NCBI GenBank assembly: GCA_032622095.1
Contig: CP136069.1
Coordinates: 166,708,394-166,772,393 of the forward strand
Length of the DNA: 64,000 bases
From: Siphonodentalium dalli
Lineage: Eukaryota > Mollusca > Scaphopoda > Gadilida > Siphonodentaliidae
Direction: 5' to 3'
In this document: positions 23,366 to 38,097 of the stretch, in pieces
How positions within the stretch are numbered: position 1 is the stretch's first letter
Layout: each line of letters starts with the position of its first letter
Made by a program: the position numbers and the translations under genes
The notes under the pieces: model-generated
Databases searched by the model: none
What the model was told of the DNA's origin: nothing
The model's input: the letters and a program-made list of their open reading frames with translations, nothing else

Positions 23366-26300
23366 AATGTTCGATGGTCTGTAACTTGGACATTTCTCAA
23401 CCGATTTACAAAATTCTTTCAGGAGGATCATTGGTACGTCCTATAGATACACGACAGTAACAATAGTTGAAATCATCGCAAAAAAAAAATTGCGAAAATT
23501 TTGCCCCCACCCAAACCCCAAAAATATAAGTCCGTCCCTGTTCAAAACTTTTTTTCGTATCAAGTTGCTAATGATTAACTGCATAGAAGATCTCAAATCT
23601 GGATACCTTGCATGCCATAGCCAGACACAGGATATGAAATAAATCGAGTTTTGCGAACCATGGGCGACAACTCTGTGGCGAAAGCGCGGACATAAATTGT
23701 AATGCATTCACCCAATAGGGCATAATGAGGTGCACATATGGTCCATATTTGGAGTCTCTGCTGCTCATACTTTTCGAGATACAGCATCCCTATTTTTTCA
23801 CAAAAGGGGAGATAACTCTGTAAATCAAGGGCGGACAATATCCTATATAGTCTATTGACCTAGAATTAGTATAGGTCTATATACGTACGAAATTACAGAT
23901 CTCTATATATTGTACTTCCAGAGATATAAGAGTTACAAAATTGCTAAGAATAATAATAATAATAATAATAATAATATTGGAAAAAAATAATAAATTGAAT
24001 AACAATATACTTCCATATTAAAATATGGAAGTATAATAAGGGAATCGCGTGAAATTGATTGGTATGTCGATATTATGGTTTATTGACATTTCTGTGTTCA
24101 GTTTGAACGTTCTGGTGTGACCTCCACCCATGCCTCGAAATTTGGTGACGTGGATAGAAAAGTCGCCATATCTCGGCCAATTTTTGAGATATCTTGCTAA
24201 TTTTTGCGTCATTGTGTTCGTATTTGATGCCCCTATAATATTTACCAGGGTTTTGGTGAGGTATTGTGCCGATATTTTATAATGTAGGCCAATATGTATG
24301 TTGTTCTATTCATACTTTTCGAATATCTCTCGCCTCTATCGACATAATACGGCAAGTAGGTAATCGTTTAGAAGTACTAGAAATTCCCCATCGAATGACA
24401 CCAAACACGTGACGATTGGTTGAAGGAATTTAAATTCATAGTGCATTTTCTGTAAACTTGAAAAAAAGGAAGTGGCCACAATTTCTACATTTCTTAACCG
24501 ATTCATAAAATTCACTCATAATGACACTCAGTACATCTTATAGATACTTCACAACAATTTTAGTTCAAATCAGCGACCAAAAACAATTGACAAATTTTGA
24601 CCCCCTCCCTAGTGCGGACAAATTTCATTGGACCTTGGTCAAAATTTCACCATTTCATCTTCTCTCTATAGATAAGACGCTCACATAAACCAAATCCAGT
24701 TTATATGCGTCGTCTAGGAGGAGATAGAGTCAAAAGCACTTTCTCCTCAATTGATGTATGAATACAATGTTCGATGGTCTGTAACTTGGACATTTCTCAA
24801 CCGATTTACAAAATTCTTTCAGGAGGATCATTGGTACGTCCTATAGATACACGACAGTAACAATAGTTGAAATCATCGCAAAAAAAAAATTGCGAAAATT
24901 TTGCCCCCACCCAAACCCCAAAAATATAAGTCCGTCCCTGTTCAAAACTTTTTTTCGTATCAAGTTGCTAATGATTAACTGCATAGAAGATCTCAAATCT
25001 GGATACCTTGCATGCCATAGCCAGACACAGGATATGAAATAAATCGAGTTTTGCGAACCATGGGCGACAACTCTGTGGCGAAAGCGCGGACATAAATTGT
25101 AATGCATTCACCCAATAGGGCATAATGAGGTGCACATATGGTCCATATTTGGAGTCTCTGCTGCTCATACTTTTCGAGATACAGCATCCCTATTTTTTCA
25201 CAAAAGGGGAGATAACTCTGTAAATCAAGGGCGGACAATATCCTATATAGTCTATTGACCTAGAATTAGTATAGGTCTATATACGTACGAAATTACAGAT
25301 CTCTATATATTGTACTTCCAGAGATATAAGAGTTACAAAATTGCTAAGAATAATAATAATAATAATAATAATAATATTGGAAAAAAATAATAAATTGAAT
25401 AACAATATACTTCCATATTAAAATATGGAAGTATAATAAGGGAATCGCGTGAAATTGATTGGTATGTCGATATTATGGTTTATTGACATTTCTGTGTTCA
25501 GTTTGAACGTTCTGGTGTGACCTCCACCCATGCCTCGAAATTTGGTGACGTGGATAGAAAAGTCGCCATATCTCGGCCAATTTTTGAGATATCTTGCTAA
25601 TTTTTGCGTCATTGTGTTCGTATTTGATGCCCCTATAATATTTACCAGGGTTTTGGTGAGGTATTGTGCCGATATTTTATAATGTAGGCCAATATGTATG
25701 TTGTTCTATTCATACTTTTCGAATATCTCTCGCCTCTATCGACATAATACGGCAAGTAGGTAATCGTTTAGAAGTACTAGAAATTCCCCATCGAATGACA
25801 CCAAACACGTGACGATTGGTTGAAGGAATTTAAATTCATAGTGCATTTTCTGTAAACTTGAAAAAAAGGAAGTGGCCACAATTTCTACATTTCTTAACCG
25901 ATTCATAAAATTCACTCATAATGACACTCAGTACATCTTATAGATACTTCACAACAATTTTAGTTCAAATCAGCGACCAAAAACAATTGACAAATTTTGA
26001 CCCCCTCCCTAGTGCGGACAAATTTCATTGGACCTTGGTCAAAATTTCACCATTTCATCTTCTCTCTATAGATAAGACGCTCACATAAACCAAATCCAGT
26101 TTATATGCGTCGTCTAGGAGGAGATAGAGTCAAAAGCACTTTCTCCTCAATTGATGTATGAATACAATGTTCGATGGTCTGTAACTTGGACATTTCTCAA
26201 CCGATTTACAAAATTCTTTCAGGAGGATCATTGGTACGTCCTATAGATACACGACAGTAACAATAGTTGAAATCATCGCAAAAAAAAAATTGCGAAAATT

Positions 26301-29300
26301 TTGCCCCCACCCAAACCCCAAAAATATAAGTCCGTCCCTGTTCAAAACTTTTTTTCGTATCAAGTTGCTAATGATTAACTGCATAGAAGATCTCAAATCT
26401 GGATACCTTGCATGCCATAGCCAGACACAGGATATGAAATAAATCGAGTTTTGCGAACCATGGGCGACAACTCTGTGGCGAAAGCGCGGACATAAATTGT
26501 AATGCATTCACCCAATAGGGCATAATGAGGTGCACATATGGTCCATATTTGGAGTCTCTGCTGCTCATACTTTTCGAGATACAGCATCCCTATTTTTTCA
26601 CAAAAGGGGAGATAACTCTGTAAATCAAGGGCGGACAATATCCTATATAGTCTATTGACCTAGAATTAGTATAGGTCTATATACGTACGAAATTACAGAT
26701 CTCTATATATTGTACTTCCAGAGATATAAGAGTTACAAAATTGCTAAGAATAATAATAATAATAATAATAATAATATTGGAAAAAAATAATAAATTGAAT
26801 AACAATATACTTCCATATTAAAATATGGAAGTATAATAAGGGAATCGCGTGAAATTGATTGGTATGTCGATATTATGGTTTATTGACATTTCTGTGTTCA
26901 GTTTGAACGTTCTGGTGTGACCTCCACCCATGCCTCGAAATTTGGTGACGTGGATAGAAAAGTCGCCATATCTCGGCCAATTTTTGAGATATCTTGCTAA
27001 TTTTTGCGTCATTGTGTTCGTATTTGATGCCCCTATAATATTTACCAGGGTTTTGGTGAGGTATTGTGCCGATATTTTATAATGTAGGCCAATATGTATG
27101 TTGTTCTATTCATACTTTTCGAATATCTCTCGCCTCTATCGACATAATACGGCAAGTAGGTAATCGTTTAGAAGTACTAGAAATTCCCCATCGAATGACA
27201 CCAAACACGTGACGATTGGTTGAAGGAATTTAAATTCATAGTGCATTTTCTGTAAACTTGAAAAAAAGGAAGTGGCCACAATTTCTACATTTCTTAACCG
27301 ATTCATAAAATTCACTCATAATGACACTCAGTACATCTTATAGATACTTCACAACAATTTTAGTTCAAATCAGCGACCAAAAACAATTGACAAATTTTGA
27401 CCCCCTCCCTAGTGCGGACAAATTTCATTGGACCTTGGTCAAAATTTCACCATTTCATCTTCTCTCTATAGATAAGACGCTCACATAAACCAAATCCAGT
27501 TTATATGCGTCGTCTAGGAGGAGATAGAGTCAAAAGCACTTTCTCCTCAATTGATGTATGAATACAATGTTCGATGGTCTGTAACTTGGACATTTCTCAA
27601 CCGATTTACAAAATTCTTTCAGGAGGATCATTGGTACGTCCTATAGATACACGACAGTAACAATAGTTGAAATCATCGCAAAAAAAAAATTGCGAAAATT
27701 TTGCCCCCACCCAAACCCCAAAAATATAAGTCCGTCCCTGTTCAAAACTTTTTTTCGTATCAAGTTGCTAATGATTAACTGCATAGAAGATCTCAAATCT
27801 GGATACCTTGCATGCCATAGCCAGACACAGGATATGAAATAAATCGAGTTTTGCGAACCATGGGCGACAACTCTGTGGCGAAAGCGCGGACATAAATTGT
27901 AATGCATTCACCCAATAGGGCATAATGAGGTGCACATATGGTCCATATTTGGAGTCTCTGCTGCTCATACTTTTCGAGATACAGCATCCCTATTTTTTCA
28001 CAAAAGGGGAGATAACTCTGTAAATCAAGGGCGGACAATATCCTATATAGTCTATTGACCTAGAATTAGTATAGGTCTATATACGTACGAAATTACAGAT
28101 CTCTATATATTGTACTTCCAGAGATATAAGAGTTACAAAATTGCTAAGAATAATAATAATAATAATAATAATAATATTGGAAAAAAATAATAAATTGAAT
28201 AACAATATACTTCCATATTAAAATATGGAAGTATAATAAGGGAATCGCGTGAAATTGATTGGTATGTCGATATTATGGTTTATTGACATTTCTGTGTTCA
28301 GTTTGAACGTTCTGGTGTGACCTCCACCCATGCCTCGAAATTTGGTGACGTGGATAGAAAAGTCGCCATATCTCGGCCAATTTTTGAGATATCTTGCTAA
28401 TTTTTGCGTCATTGTGTTCGTATTTGATGCCCCTATAATATTTACCAGGGTTTTGGTGAGGTATTGTGCCGATATTTTATAATGTAGGCCAATATGTATG
28501 TTGTTCTATTCATACTTTTCGAATATCTCTCGCCTCTATCGACATAATACGGCAAGTAGGTAATCGTTTAGAAGTACTAGAAATTCCCCATCGAATGACA
28601 CCAAACACGTGACGATTGGTTGAAGGAATTTAAATTCATAGTGCATTTTCTGTAAACTTGAAAAAAAGGAAGTGGCCACAATTTCTACATTTCTTAACCG
28701 ATTCATAAAATTCACTCATAATGACACTCAGTACATCTTATAGATACTTCACAACAATTTTAGTTCAAATCAGCGACCAAAAACAATTGACAAATTTTGA
28801 CCCCCTCCCTAGTGCGGACAAATTTCATTGGACCTTGGTCAAAATTTCACCATTTCATCTTCTCTCTATAGATAAGACGCTCACATAAACCAAATCCAGT
28901 TTATATGCGTCGTCTAGGAGGAGATAGAGTCAAAAGCACTTTCTCCTCAATTGATGTATGAATACAATGTTCGATGGTCTGTAACTTGGACATTTCTCAA
29001 CCGATTTACAAAATTCTTTCAGGAGGATCATTGGTACGTCCTATAGATACACGACAGTAACAATAGTTGAAATCATCGCAAAAAAAAAATTGCGAAAATT
29101 TTGCCCCCACCCAAACCCCAAAAATATAAGTCCGTCCCTGTTCAAAACTTTTTTTCGTATCAAGTTGCTAATGATTAACTGCATAGAAGATCTCAAATCT
29201 GGATACCTTGCATGCCATAGCCAGACACAGGATATGAAATAAATCGAGTTTTGCGAACCATGGGCGACAACTCTGTGGCGAAAGCGCGGACATAAATTGT

Positions 29301-31005
29301 AATGCATTCACCCAATAGGGCATAATGAGGTGCACATATGGTCCATATTTGGAGTCTCTGCTGCTCATACTTTTCGAGATACAGCATCCCTATTTTTTCA
29401 CAAAAGGGGAGATAACTCTGTAAATCAAGGGCGGACAATATCCTATATAGTCTATTGACCTAGAATTAGTATAGGTCTATATACGTACGAAATTACAGAT
29501 CTCTATATATTGTACTTCCAGAGATATAAGAGTTACAAAATTGCTAAGAATAATAATAATAATAATAATAATAATATTGGAAAAAAATAATAAATTGAAT
29601 AACAATATACTTCCATATTAAAATATGGAAGTATAATAAGGGAATCGCGTGAAATTGATTGGTATGTCGATATTATGGTTTATTGACATTTCTGTGTTCA
29701 GTTTGAACGTTCTGGTGTGACCTCCACCCATGCCTCGAAATTTGGTGACGTGGATAGAAAAGTCGCCATATCTCGGCCAATTTTTGAGATATCTTGCTAA
29801 TTTTTGCGTCATTGTGTTCGTATTTGATGCCCCTATAATATTTACCAGGGTTTTGGTGAGGTATTGTGCCGATATTTTATAATGTAGGCCAATATGTATG
29901 TTGTTCTATTCATACTTTTCGAATATCTCTCGCCTCTATCGACATAATACGGCAAGTAGGTAATCGTTTAGAAGTACTAGAAATTCCCCATCGAATGACA
30001 CCAAACACGTGACGATTGGTTGAAGGAATTTAAATTCATAGTGCATTTTCTGTAAACTTGAAAAAAAGGAAGTGGCCACAATTTCTACATTTCTTAACCG
30101 ATTCATAAAATTCACTCATAATGACACTCAGTACATCTTATAGATACTTCACAACAATTTTAGTTCAAATCAGCGACCAAAAACAATTGACAAATTTTGA
30201 CCCCCTCCCTAGTGCGGACAAATTTCATTGGACCTTGGTCAAAATTTCACCATTTCATCTTCTCTCTATAGATAAGACGCTCACATAAACCAAATCCAGT
30301 TTATATGCGTCGTCTAGGAGGAGATAGAGTCAAAAGCACTTTCTCCTCAATTGATGTATGAATACAATGTTCGATGGTCTGTAACTTGGACATTTCTCAA
30401 CCGATTTACAAAATTCTTTCAGGAGGATCATTGGTACGTCCTATAGATACACGACAGTAACAATAGTTGAAATCATCGCAAAAAAAAAATTGCGAAAATT
30501 TTGCCCCCACCCAAACCCCAAAAATATAAGTCCGTCCCTGTTCAAAACTTTTTTTCGTATCAAGTTGCTAATGATTAACTGCATAGAAGATCTCAAATCT
30601 GGATACCTTGCATGCCATAGCCAGACACAGGATATGAAATAAATCGAGTTTTGCGAACCATGGGCGACAACTCTGTGGCGAAAGCGCGGACATAAATTGT
30701 AATGCATTCACCCAATAGGGCATAATGAGGTGCACATATGGTCCATATTTGGAGTCTCTGCTGCTCATACTTTTCGAGATACAGCATCCCTATTTTTTCA
30801 CAAAAGGGGAGATAACTCTGTAAATCAAGGGCGGACAATATCCTATATAGTCTATTGACCTAGAATTAGTATAGGTCTATATACGTACGAAATTACAGAT
30901 CTCTATATATTGTACTTCCAGAGATATAAGAGTTACAAAATTGCTAAGAATAATAATAATAATAATAATAATAATATTGGAAAAAAATAATAAATTGAAT
31001 AACAA
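23366..31005 (+). repeat. Satellite array 2, subtype A2 (1400-bp units)
   Basis: Units start at 23366, 24766, 26166, 27566, 28966 and 30366, with an exact 1400-bp period. They match A1a except for markers common to the A2 units: CAGTAACAATAG for CAGTAAAAATAG, TTCTTAACCG for TTCTCAACCG, TTTTAGTTC for TTTTGGTTC, and nine AAT triplets instead of ten. The sharing of these changes shows homogenisation after the block duplication. Confidence 0.95.
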
Positions 31006-31174
31006 TATACTTCCATATTAAAATATGGAAGTATAATAATAATAATAATATTGGAAAAAAATAATAAATTGAATAACAATATACTTCCATATTAAAATAT
31101 GGAAGTATAATAATATTGGAAAAAAATAATAAATTGAATAACAATATACTTCCATATTAAAATATGGAAGTATA
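31006..31174. repeat. Triplicated palindrome at the A2/C1 switch
   Basis: Three copies of the TATACTTCCATATT/AATATGGAAGTATA palindrome lie at 31006-31035, 31080-31109 and 31145-31174, spaced 74 and 65 bp. Each later copy is preceded by its own ATTGGAAAAAAATAATAAAT segment. A2 sequence lies to the left, C1 to the right. A minus-strand open frame rich in Y, I and F here is only the translated low-complexity DNA. Confidence 0.95.
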
Positions 31175-34100
31175 ATAAGGGAATCGCGCGAAATTGATTG
31201 GTATGTCGATATTATGGTTTATTGACATTTCTGTGTTCAGTTGGAACGTTCTGGTGTGACCTCCACCCATGCCTCGAAATTTGGTGACGTGGATAGAAAA
31301 GTCGCCATATATCGGCCAATTTTCGAGATATCGAGCTAATTTTTGCGTCATTGTGTTCGTATGCGATGCCCCTTTATTATTTAGCAGGGTTCTGGTAAGG
31401 TATTGTGGCGATATTTTACTATGTAGGCCAATATGTATGTTGTTCAGTACATACTTTTCGAATATCTCTGGCCTCTATCGACATAATACGGCAAGTAGGT
31501 AATCATTTAGAAGTACTAGAAATTCCCCATCGGATGACACCAAAAACGTGACGATTGGTTGAAGGAATTTAAATCCACAGTGCATCTTCTGTAAACTTGA
31601 TAAGAATGAAGTGGCCACACTTTCTACATTTGTCAACCGATTCACAAAATTCACTCATAATGGCCCTCAGTACATATTATAGATACTTCACAACAATTTT
31701 GGTTCAAATCGGAGACAATAAAAAAATGACAAATTTTGACCCCTTCCCTAGTGCGGACAAATTTCATTGGATCTTGGTCAAAATTTCACCATTTCATCTT
31801 CTCTCTATGGACAACACACTCACATAAACCAAATCCAGTTTATATGCGTCGTCTAGGAGGAGATAGAGTCATAAGCACTTTCTCCTCAATTGATGTATGA
31901 ATACAATTTTCGATGGTCTGTAACTTGGACATTTCTCAACCGATTTACAAAATTCTTTCAGGAGGATCATTAGTACGTCCTATAGATACACGACAGTAAA
32001 AATAGTTGAAATCATCGCAAAAAAAATTTGCGAAAATTTTGCCCCCACCTAAACCCCAAAAATATAAGTTCGTCCCTGTTCAAAACTTGTTTTCGTATCA
32101 AGTTGCTAATGATTAACTGCATAGAAGCTCTCAAATTTGGATATCCTGCATGCCATAGCCAGACACAGGATATGAAATAAATCGAGTTTGGCTAACCATG
32201 GGCGACAACTCTGTGGCGAAAGCGCGGACATAAATTGTAATGCATTCACCCAATAGGGCATACTGAGTTGTACATATGGTCCAAATTTGGAGTCTCTGCT
32301 GCTCATATTTTTCGAGATACAGCAAACCCATTTGTTCACAAAAGGGGAGATAACTCTGAAAATCAAGCGCGGACAATATCCTATATAGTCTATTGACCTA
32401 GAATTATTATAGGTCTATATACGTACGAAATTCCAGATCTCTATATATTGTACTTCCAGAGATATAAGAGTTACAAAATTGCTAAGAATAATAATAATAA
32501 TAATAATATTGGAAAAAAATAATAAATTGAATAACAATATACTTCCATATTAAAATATGGAAGTATAATAAGGGAATCGCGCGAAATTGATTGGTATGTC
32601 GATATTATGGTTTATTGACATTTCTGTGTTCAGTTGGAACGTTCTGGTGTGACCTCCACCCATGCCTCGAAATTTGGTGACGTGGATAGAAAAGTCGCCA
32701 TATATCGGCCAATTTTCGAGATATCGAGCTAATTTTTGCGTCATTGTGTTCGTATGCGATGCCCCTTTATTATTTAGCAGGGTTCTGGTAAGGTATTGTG
32801 GCGATATTTTACTATGTAGGCCAATATGTATGTTGTTCAGTACATACTTTTCGAATATCTCTGGCCTCTATCGACATAATACGGCAAGTAGGTAATCATT
32901 TAGAAGTACTAGAAATTCCCCATCGGATGACACCAAAAACGTGACGATTGGTTGAAGGAATTTAAATCCACAGTGCATCTTCTGTAAACTTGATAAGAAT
33001 GAAGTGGCCACACTTTCTACATTTGTCAACCGATTCACAAAATTCACTCATAATGGCCCTCAGTACATATTATAGATACTTCACAACAATTTTGGTTCAA
33101 ATCGGAGACAATAAAAAAATGACAAATTTTGACCCCTTCCCTAGTGCGGACAAATTTCATTGGATCTTGGTCAAAATTTCACCATTTCATCTTCTCTCTA
33201 TGGACAACACACTCACATAAACCAAATCCAGTTTATATGCGTCGTCTAGGAGGAGATAGAGTCATAAGCACTTTCTCCTCAATTGATGTATGAATACAAT
33301 TTTCGATGGTCTGTAACTTGGACATTTCTCAACCGATTTACAAAATTCTTTCAGGAGGATCATTAGTACGTCCTATAGATACACGACAGTAAAAATAGTT
33401 GAAATCATCGCAAAAAAATTTTGCGAAAATTTTGCCCCCACCTAAACCCCAAAAATATAAGTTCGTCCCTGTTCAAAACTTGTTTTCGTATCAAGTTGCT
33501 AATGATTAACTGCATAGAAGCTCTCAAATTTGGATATCCTGCATGCCATAGCCAGACACAGGATATGAAATAAATCGAGTTTGGCTAACCATGGGCGACA
33601 ACTCTGTGGCGAAAGCGCGGACATAAATTGTAATGCATTCACCCAATAGGGCATACTGAGTTGTACCTATGGTCCAAATTTGGAGTCTCTGCTGCTCATA
33701 TTTTTCGAGATACAGCAAACCCATTTGTTCACAAAAGGGGAGATAACTCTGAAAATCAAGCGCGGACAATATCCTATATAGTCTATTGACCTAGAATTAT
33801 TATAGGTCTATATACGTACGAAATTCCAGATCTCTATATATTGTACTTCCAGAGATATAAGAGTTACAAAATTGCTAAGAATAATAATAATAATAATAAT
33901 ATTGGAAAAAAATAATAAATTGAATAACAATATACTTCCATATTAAAATATGGAAGTATAATAAGGGAATCGCGCGAAATTGATTGGTATGTCGATATTA
34001 TGGTTTATTGACATTTCTGTGTTCAGTTGGAACGTTCTGGTGTGACCTCCACCCATGCCTCGAAATTTGGTGACGTGGATAGAAAAGTCGCCATATATCG

Positions 34101-36000
34101 GCCAATTTTCGAGATATCGAGCTAATTTTTGCGTCATTGTGTTCGTATGCGATGCCCCTTTATTATTTAGCAGGGTTCTGGTAAGGTATTGTGGCGATAT
34201 TTTACTATGTAGGCCAATATGTATGTTGTTCAGTACATACTTTTCGAATATCTCTGGCCTCTATCGACATAATACGGCAAGTAGGTAATCATTTAGAAGT
34301 ACTAGAAATTCCCCATCGGATGACACCAAAAACGTGACGATTGGTTGAAGGAATTTAAATCCACAGTGCATCTTCTGTAAACTTGATAAGAATGAAGTGG
34401 CCACACTTTCTACATTTGTCAACCGATTCACAAAATTCACTCATAATGGCCCTCAGTACATATTATAGATACTTCACAACAATTTTGGTTCAAATCGGAG
34501 ACAATAAAAAAATGACAAATTTTGACCCCTTCCCTAGTGCGGACAAATTTCATTGGATCTTGGTCAAAATTTCACCATTTCATCTTCTCTCTATGGACAA
34601 CACACTCACATAAACCAAATCCAGTTTATATGCGTCGTCTAGGAGGAGATAGAGTCATAAGCACTTTCTCCTCAATTGATGTATGAATACAATTTTCGAT
34701 GGTCTGTAACTTGGACATTTCTCAACCGATTTACAAAATTCTTTCAGGAGGATCATTAGTACGTCCTATAGATACACGACAGTAAAAATAGTTGAAATCA
34801 TCGCAAAAAAATTTTGCGAAAATTTTGCCCCCACCTAAACCCCAAAAATATAAGTTCGTCCCTGTTCAAAACTTGTTTTCGTATCAAGTTGCTAATGATT
34901 AACTGCATAGAAGCTCTCCAATTTGGATATCCTGCATGCCATAGCCAGACACAGGATATGAAATAAATCGAGTTTGGCTAACCATGGGCGACAACTCTGT
35001 GGCGAAAGCGCGGACATAAATTGTAATGCATTCACCCAATAGGGCATACTGAGTTGTACATATGGTCCAAATTTGGAGTCTCTGCTGCTCATATTTTTCG
35101 AGATACAGCAAACCCATTTGTTCACAAAAGGGGAGATAACTCTGAAAATCAAGCGCGGACAATATCCTATATAGTCTATTGACCTAGAATTATTATAGGT
35201 CTATATACGTACGAAATTCCAGATCTCTATATATTGTACTTCCAGAGATATAAGAGTTACAAAATTGCTAAGAATAATAATAATAATAATAATATTGGAA
35301 AAAAATAATAAATTGAATAACAATATACTTCCATATTAAAATATGGAAGTATAATAAGGGAATCGCGCGAAATTGATTGGTATGTCGATATTATGGTTTA
35401 TTGACATTTCTGTGTTCAGTTGGAACGTTCTGGTGTGACCTCCACCCATGCCTCGAAATTTGGTGACGTGGATAGAAAAGTCGCCATATATCGGCCAATT
35501 TTCGAGATATCGAGCTAATTTTTGCGTCATTGTGTTCGTATGCGATGCCCCTTTATTATTTAGCAGGGTTCTGGTAAGGTATTGTGGCGATATTTTACTA
35601 TGTAGGCCAATATGTATGTTGTTCAGTACATACTTTTCGAATATCTCTGGCCTCTATCGACATAATACGGCAAGTAGGTAATCATTTAGAAGTACTAGAA
35701 ATTCCCCATCGGATGACACCAAAAACGTGACGATTGGTTGAAGGAATTTAAATCCACAGTGCATCTTCTGTAAACTTGATAAGAATGAAGTGGCCACACT
35801 TTCTACATTTGTCAACCGATTCACAAAATTCACTCATAATGGCCCTCAGTACATATTATAGATACTTCACAACAATTTTGGTTCAAATCGGAGACAATAA
35901 AAAAATGACAAATTTTGACCCCTTCCCTAGTGCGGACAAATTTCATTGGATCTTGGTCAAAATTTCACCATTTCATCTTCTCTCTATGGACAACACACTC
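31145..36000 (+). repeat. Satellite array 2, subtype C1, left part (1393-bp units)
   Basis: Palindrome-to-palindrome units are 31145-32537, 32538-33930, 33931-35323 and the first half of 35324-36710. C1 markers include CAGTTGGAACG, CATATATCGGCC, seven AAT triplets, AAGTTCGTCCC, AACTTGTTTTCG and GAGTTTGGCTAACC. A few single-unit changes occur (for example GTACCTATGG near 33665 and CTCCAATTTGG near 34917). Confidence 0.92.
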
Positions 36001-36710
36001 ACATAAACTAAATCCAGTTTATATGCGTCGTCTAGGAGGAGATAGAGTCATAAGCACTTTCTCCTCAATTGATGTATGAATACAATTTTCGATGGTCTGT
36101 AACTTGGACATTTCTCAACCGATTTACAAAATTCTTTCAGGAGGATCATTAGTACGTCCTATAGATACACGACAGTAAAAATAGTTGAAATCATCGCAAT
36201 AAAAATTTGCGAAAATTTTGCCCCCACCTAAACCCCAAAAATATAAGTCCGTCCCTGTTCAAAACTTTTTTTCGTATCAAGTTGCTAATGATTAACTGCA
36301 TAGAAGCTCTCAAATTTGGATATCCTGCATGCCATAGCCAGACACAGGATATGAAATAAATCGAGTTTTGCTAACCATGGGCGACAACTCTGTGGCGAAA
36401 GCGCGGACATAAATTGTAATGCATTCACCCAATAGGGCATACTGAGTTGTACATATGGTCCAAATTTGGAGTCTCTGCTGCTCATATTTTTCGAGATACA
36501 GCAAACCCATTTGTTCACAAAAGGGGAGATAACTCTGAAAATCAAGCGCGGACAATATCCTATATAGTCTATTGACCTAGAATTATTATAGGTCTATATA
36601 CGTACGAAATTCCAGATCTCTATATATTGTACTTCCAGAGATATAAGAGTTACAAAAGTGCTAAGAATAATAATAATAATATTGGAAAAAAATAATAAAT
36701 TGAATAACAA

Positions 36711-38097
36711 TATACTTCCATATTAAAATATGGAAGTATAATAAGGGAATCGCGCGAAATTGATTGGTATGTCGATATTATGGTTTATTGACATTTCTGT
36801 GTTCAGTTGGAACGTTCTGGTGTGACCTCCACCCATGCCTCGAAATTTGGTGACGTGGATAGAAAAGTCGCCATATATCGGCCAATTTTCGAGATATCGA
36901 GCTAATTTTTGCGTCATTGTGTTCGTATGCGATGCCCCTTTATTATTTAGCGGGGTTCTGGTAAGGTATTGTGGCGATATTTTACTATGTAGGCCAATAT
37001 GTATGTTGTTCAGTACATACTTTTCGAATATCTCTGGCCTCTATCGACATAATACGGCAAGTGGGTAATCGTTTAGAAGTACTAGAAATTCCCCATCGGA
37101 TGACACCAAAAACGTGACGATTGGTTGAAGGAATTTAAATCCACAGTGCATCTTCTGTAAACTTGATAAGAATGAAGTGGCCACACTTTCTACATTTGTC
37201 AACCGATTCACAAAATTCACTCATAATGGCCCTCAGTACATATTATAGATACTTCACAACAATTTTGGTTCAAATCGGAGACAATAAAAAAATGACAAAT
37301 TTTGACCCCTTCCCTAGTGCGGACAAATTTCATTGGATCTTGGTCAAAATTTCACCATTTCATCTTCTCTCTATGGACAACACACTCACATAAACTAAAT
37401 CCAGTTTATATGCGTCGTCTAGGAGGAGATAGAGTCATAAGCACTTTCTCCTCAATTGATGTATGAATACAATTTTCGATGGTCTGTAACTTGGACATTT
37501 CTCAACCGATTTACAAAATTCTTTCAGGAGGATCATTAGTACGTCCTATAGATACACGACAGTAAAAATAGTTGAAATCATCGCAATAAAAATTTGCGAA
37601 AATTTTGCCCCCACCTAAACCCCAAAAATATAAGTCCGTCCCTGTTCAAAACTTTTTTTCGTATCAAGTTGCTAATGATTAACTGCATAGAAGCTCTCAA
37701 ATTTGGATATCCTGCATGCCATAGCCAGACACAGGATATGAAATAAATCGAGTTTTGCTAACCATGGGCGACAACTCTGTGGCGAAAGCGCGGACATAAA
37801 TTGTAATGCATTCACCCAATAGGGCATACTGAGTTGTACATATGGTCCAAATTTGGAGTCTCTGCTGCTCATATTTTTCGAGATACAGCAAACCCATTTG
37901 TTCACAAAAGGGGAGATAACTCTGAAAATCAAGCGCGGACAATATCCTATATAGTCTATTGACCTAGAATTATTATAGGTCTATATACGTACGAAATTCC
38001 AGATCTCTATATATTGTACTTCCAGAGATATAAGAGTTACAAAAGTGCTAAGAATAATAATAATAATATTGGAAAAAAATAATAAATTGAATAACAA
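36711..38097 (+). repeat. Recombinant C2 monomer
   Basis: The first part is G class (TTAGCGGGGTT near 36950, GTGGGTAATCGTTT near 37061). The rest is R class (CACAAAATTCACTCATAATGG near 37210, CATTTCATCTTC near 37358, AAACTAAATCC near 37394). The breakpoint lies between about 37075 and 37210. This is the mark of crossover or gene conversion between monomers. Confidence 0.8.

Noticed and set aside
34055-34288. 77- and 76-codon plus-strand frames (here and 34383-34613) recurring through array 2.
   Set aside because: They run opposite to the 64-codon minus frame over the same DNA. The 76-codon frame is lost in G-class units, so nothing suggests selection on the protein.
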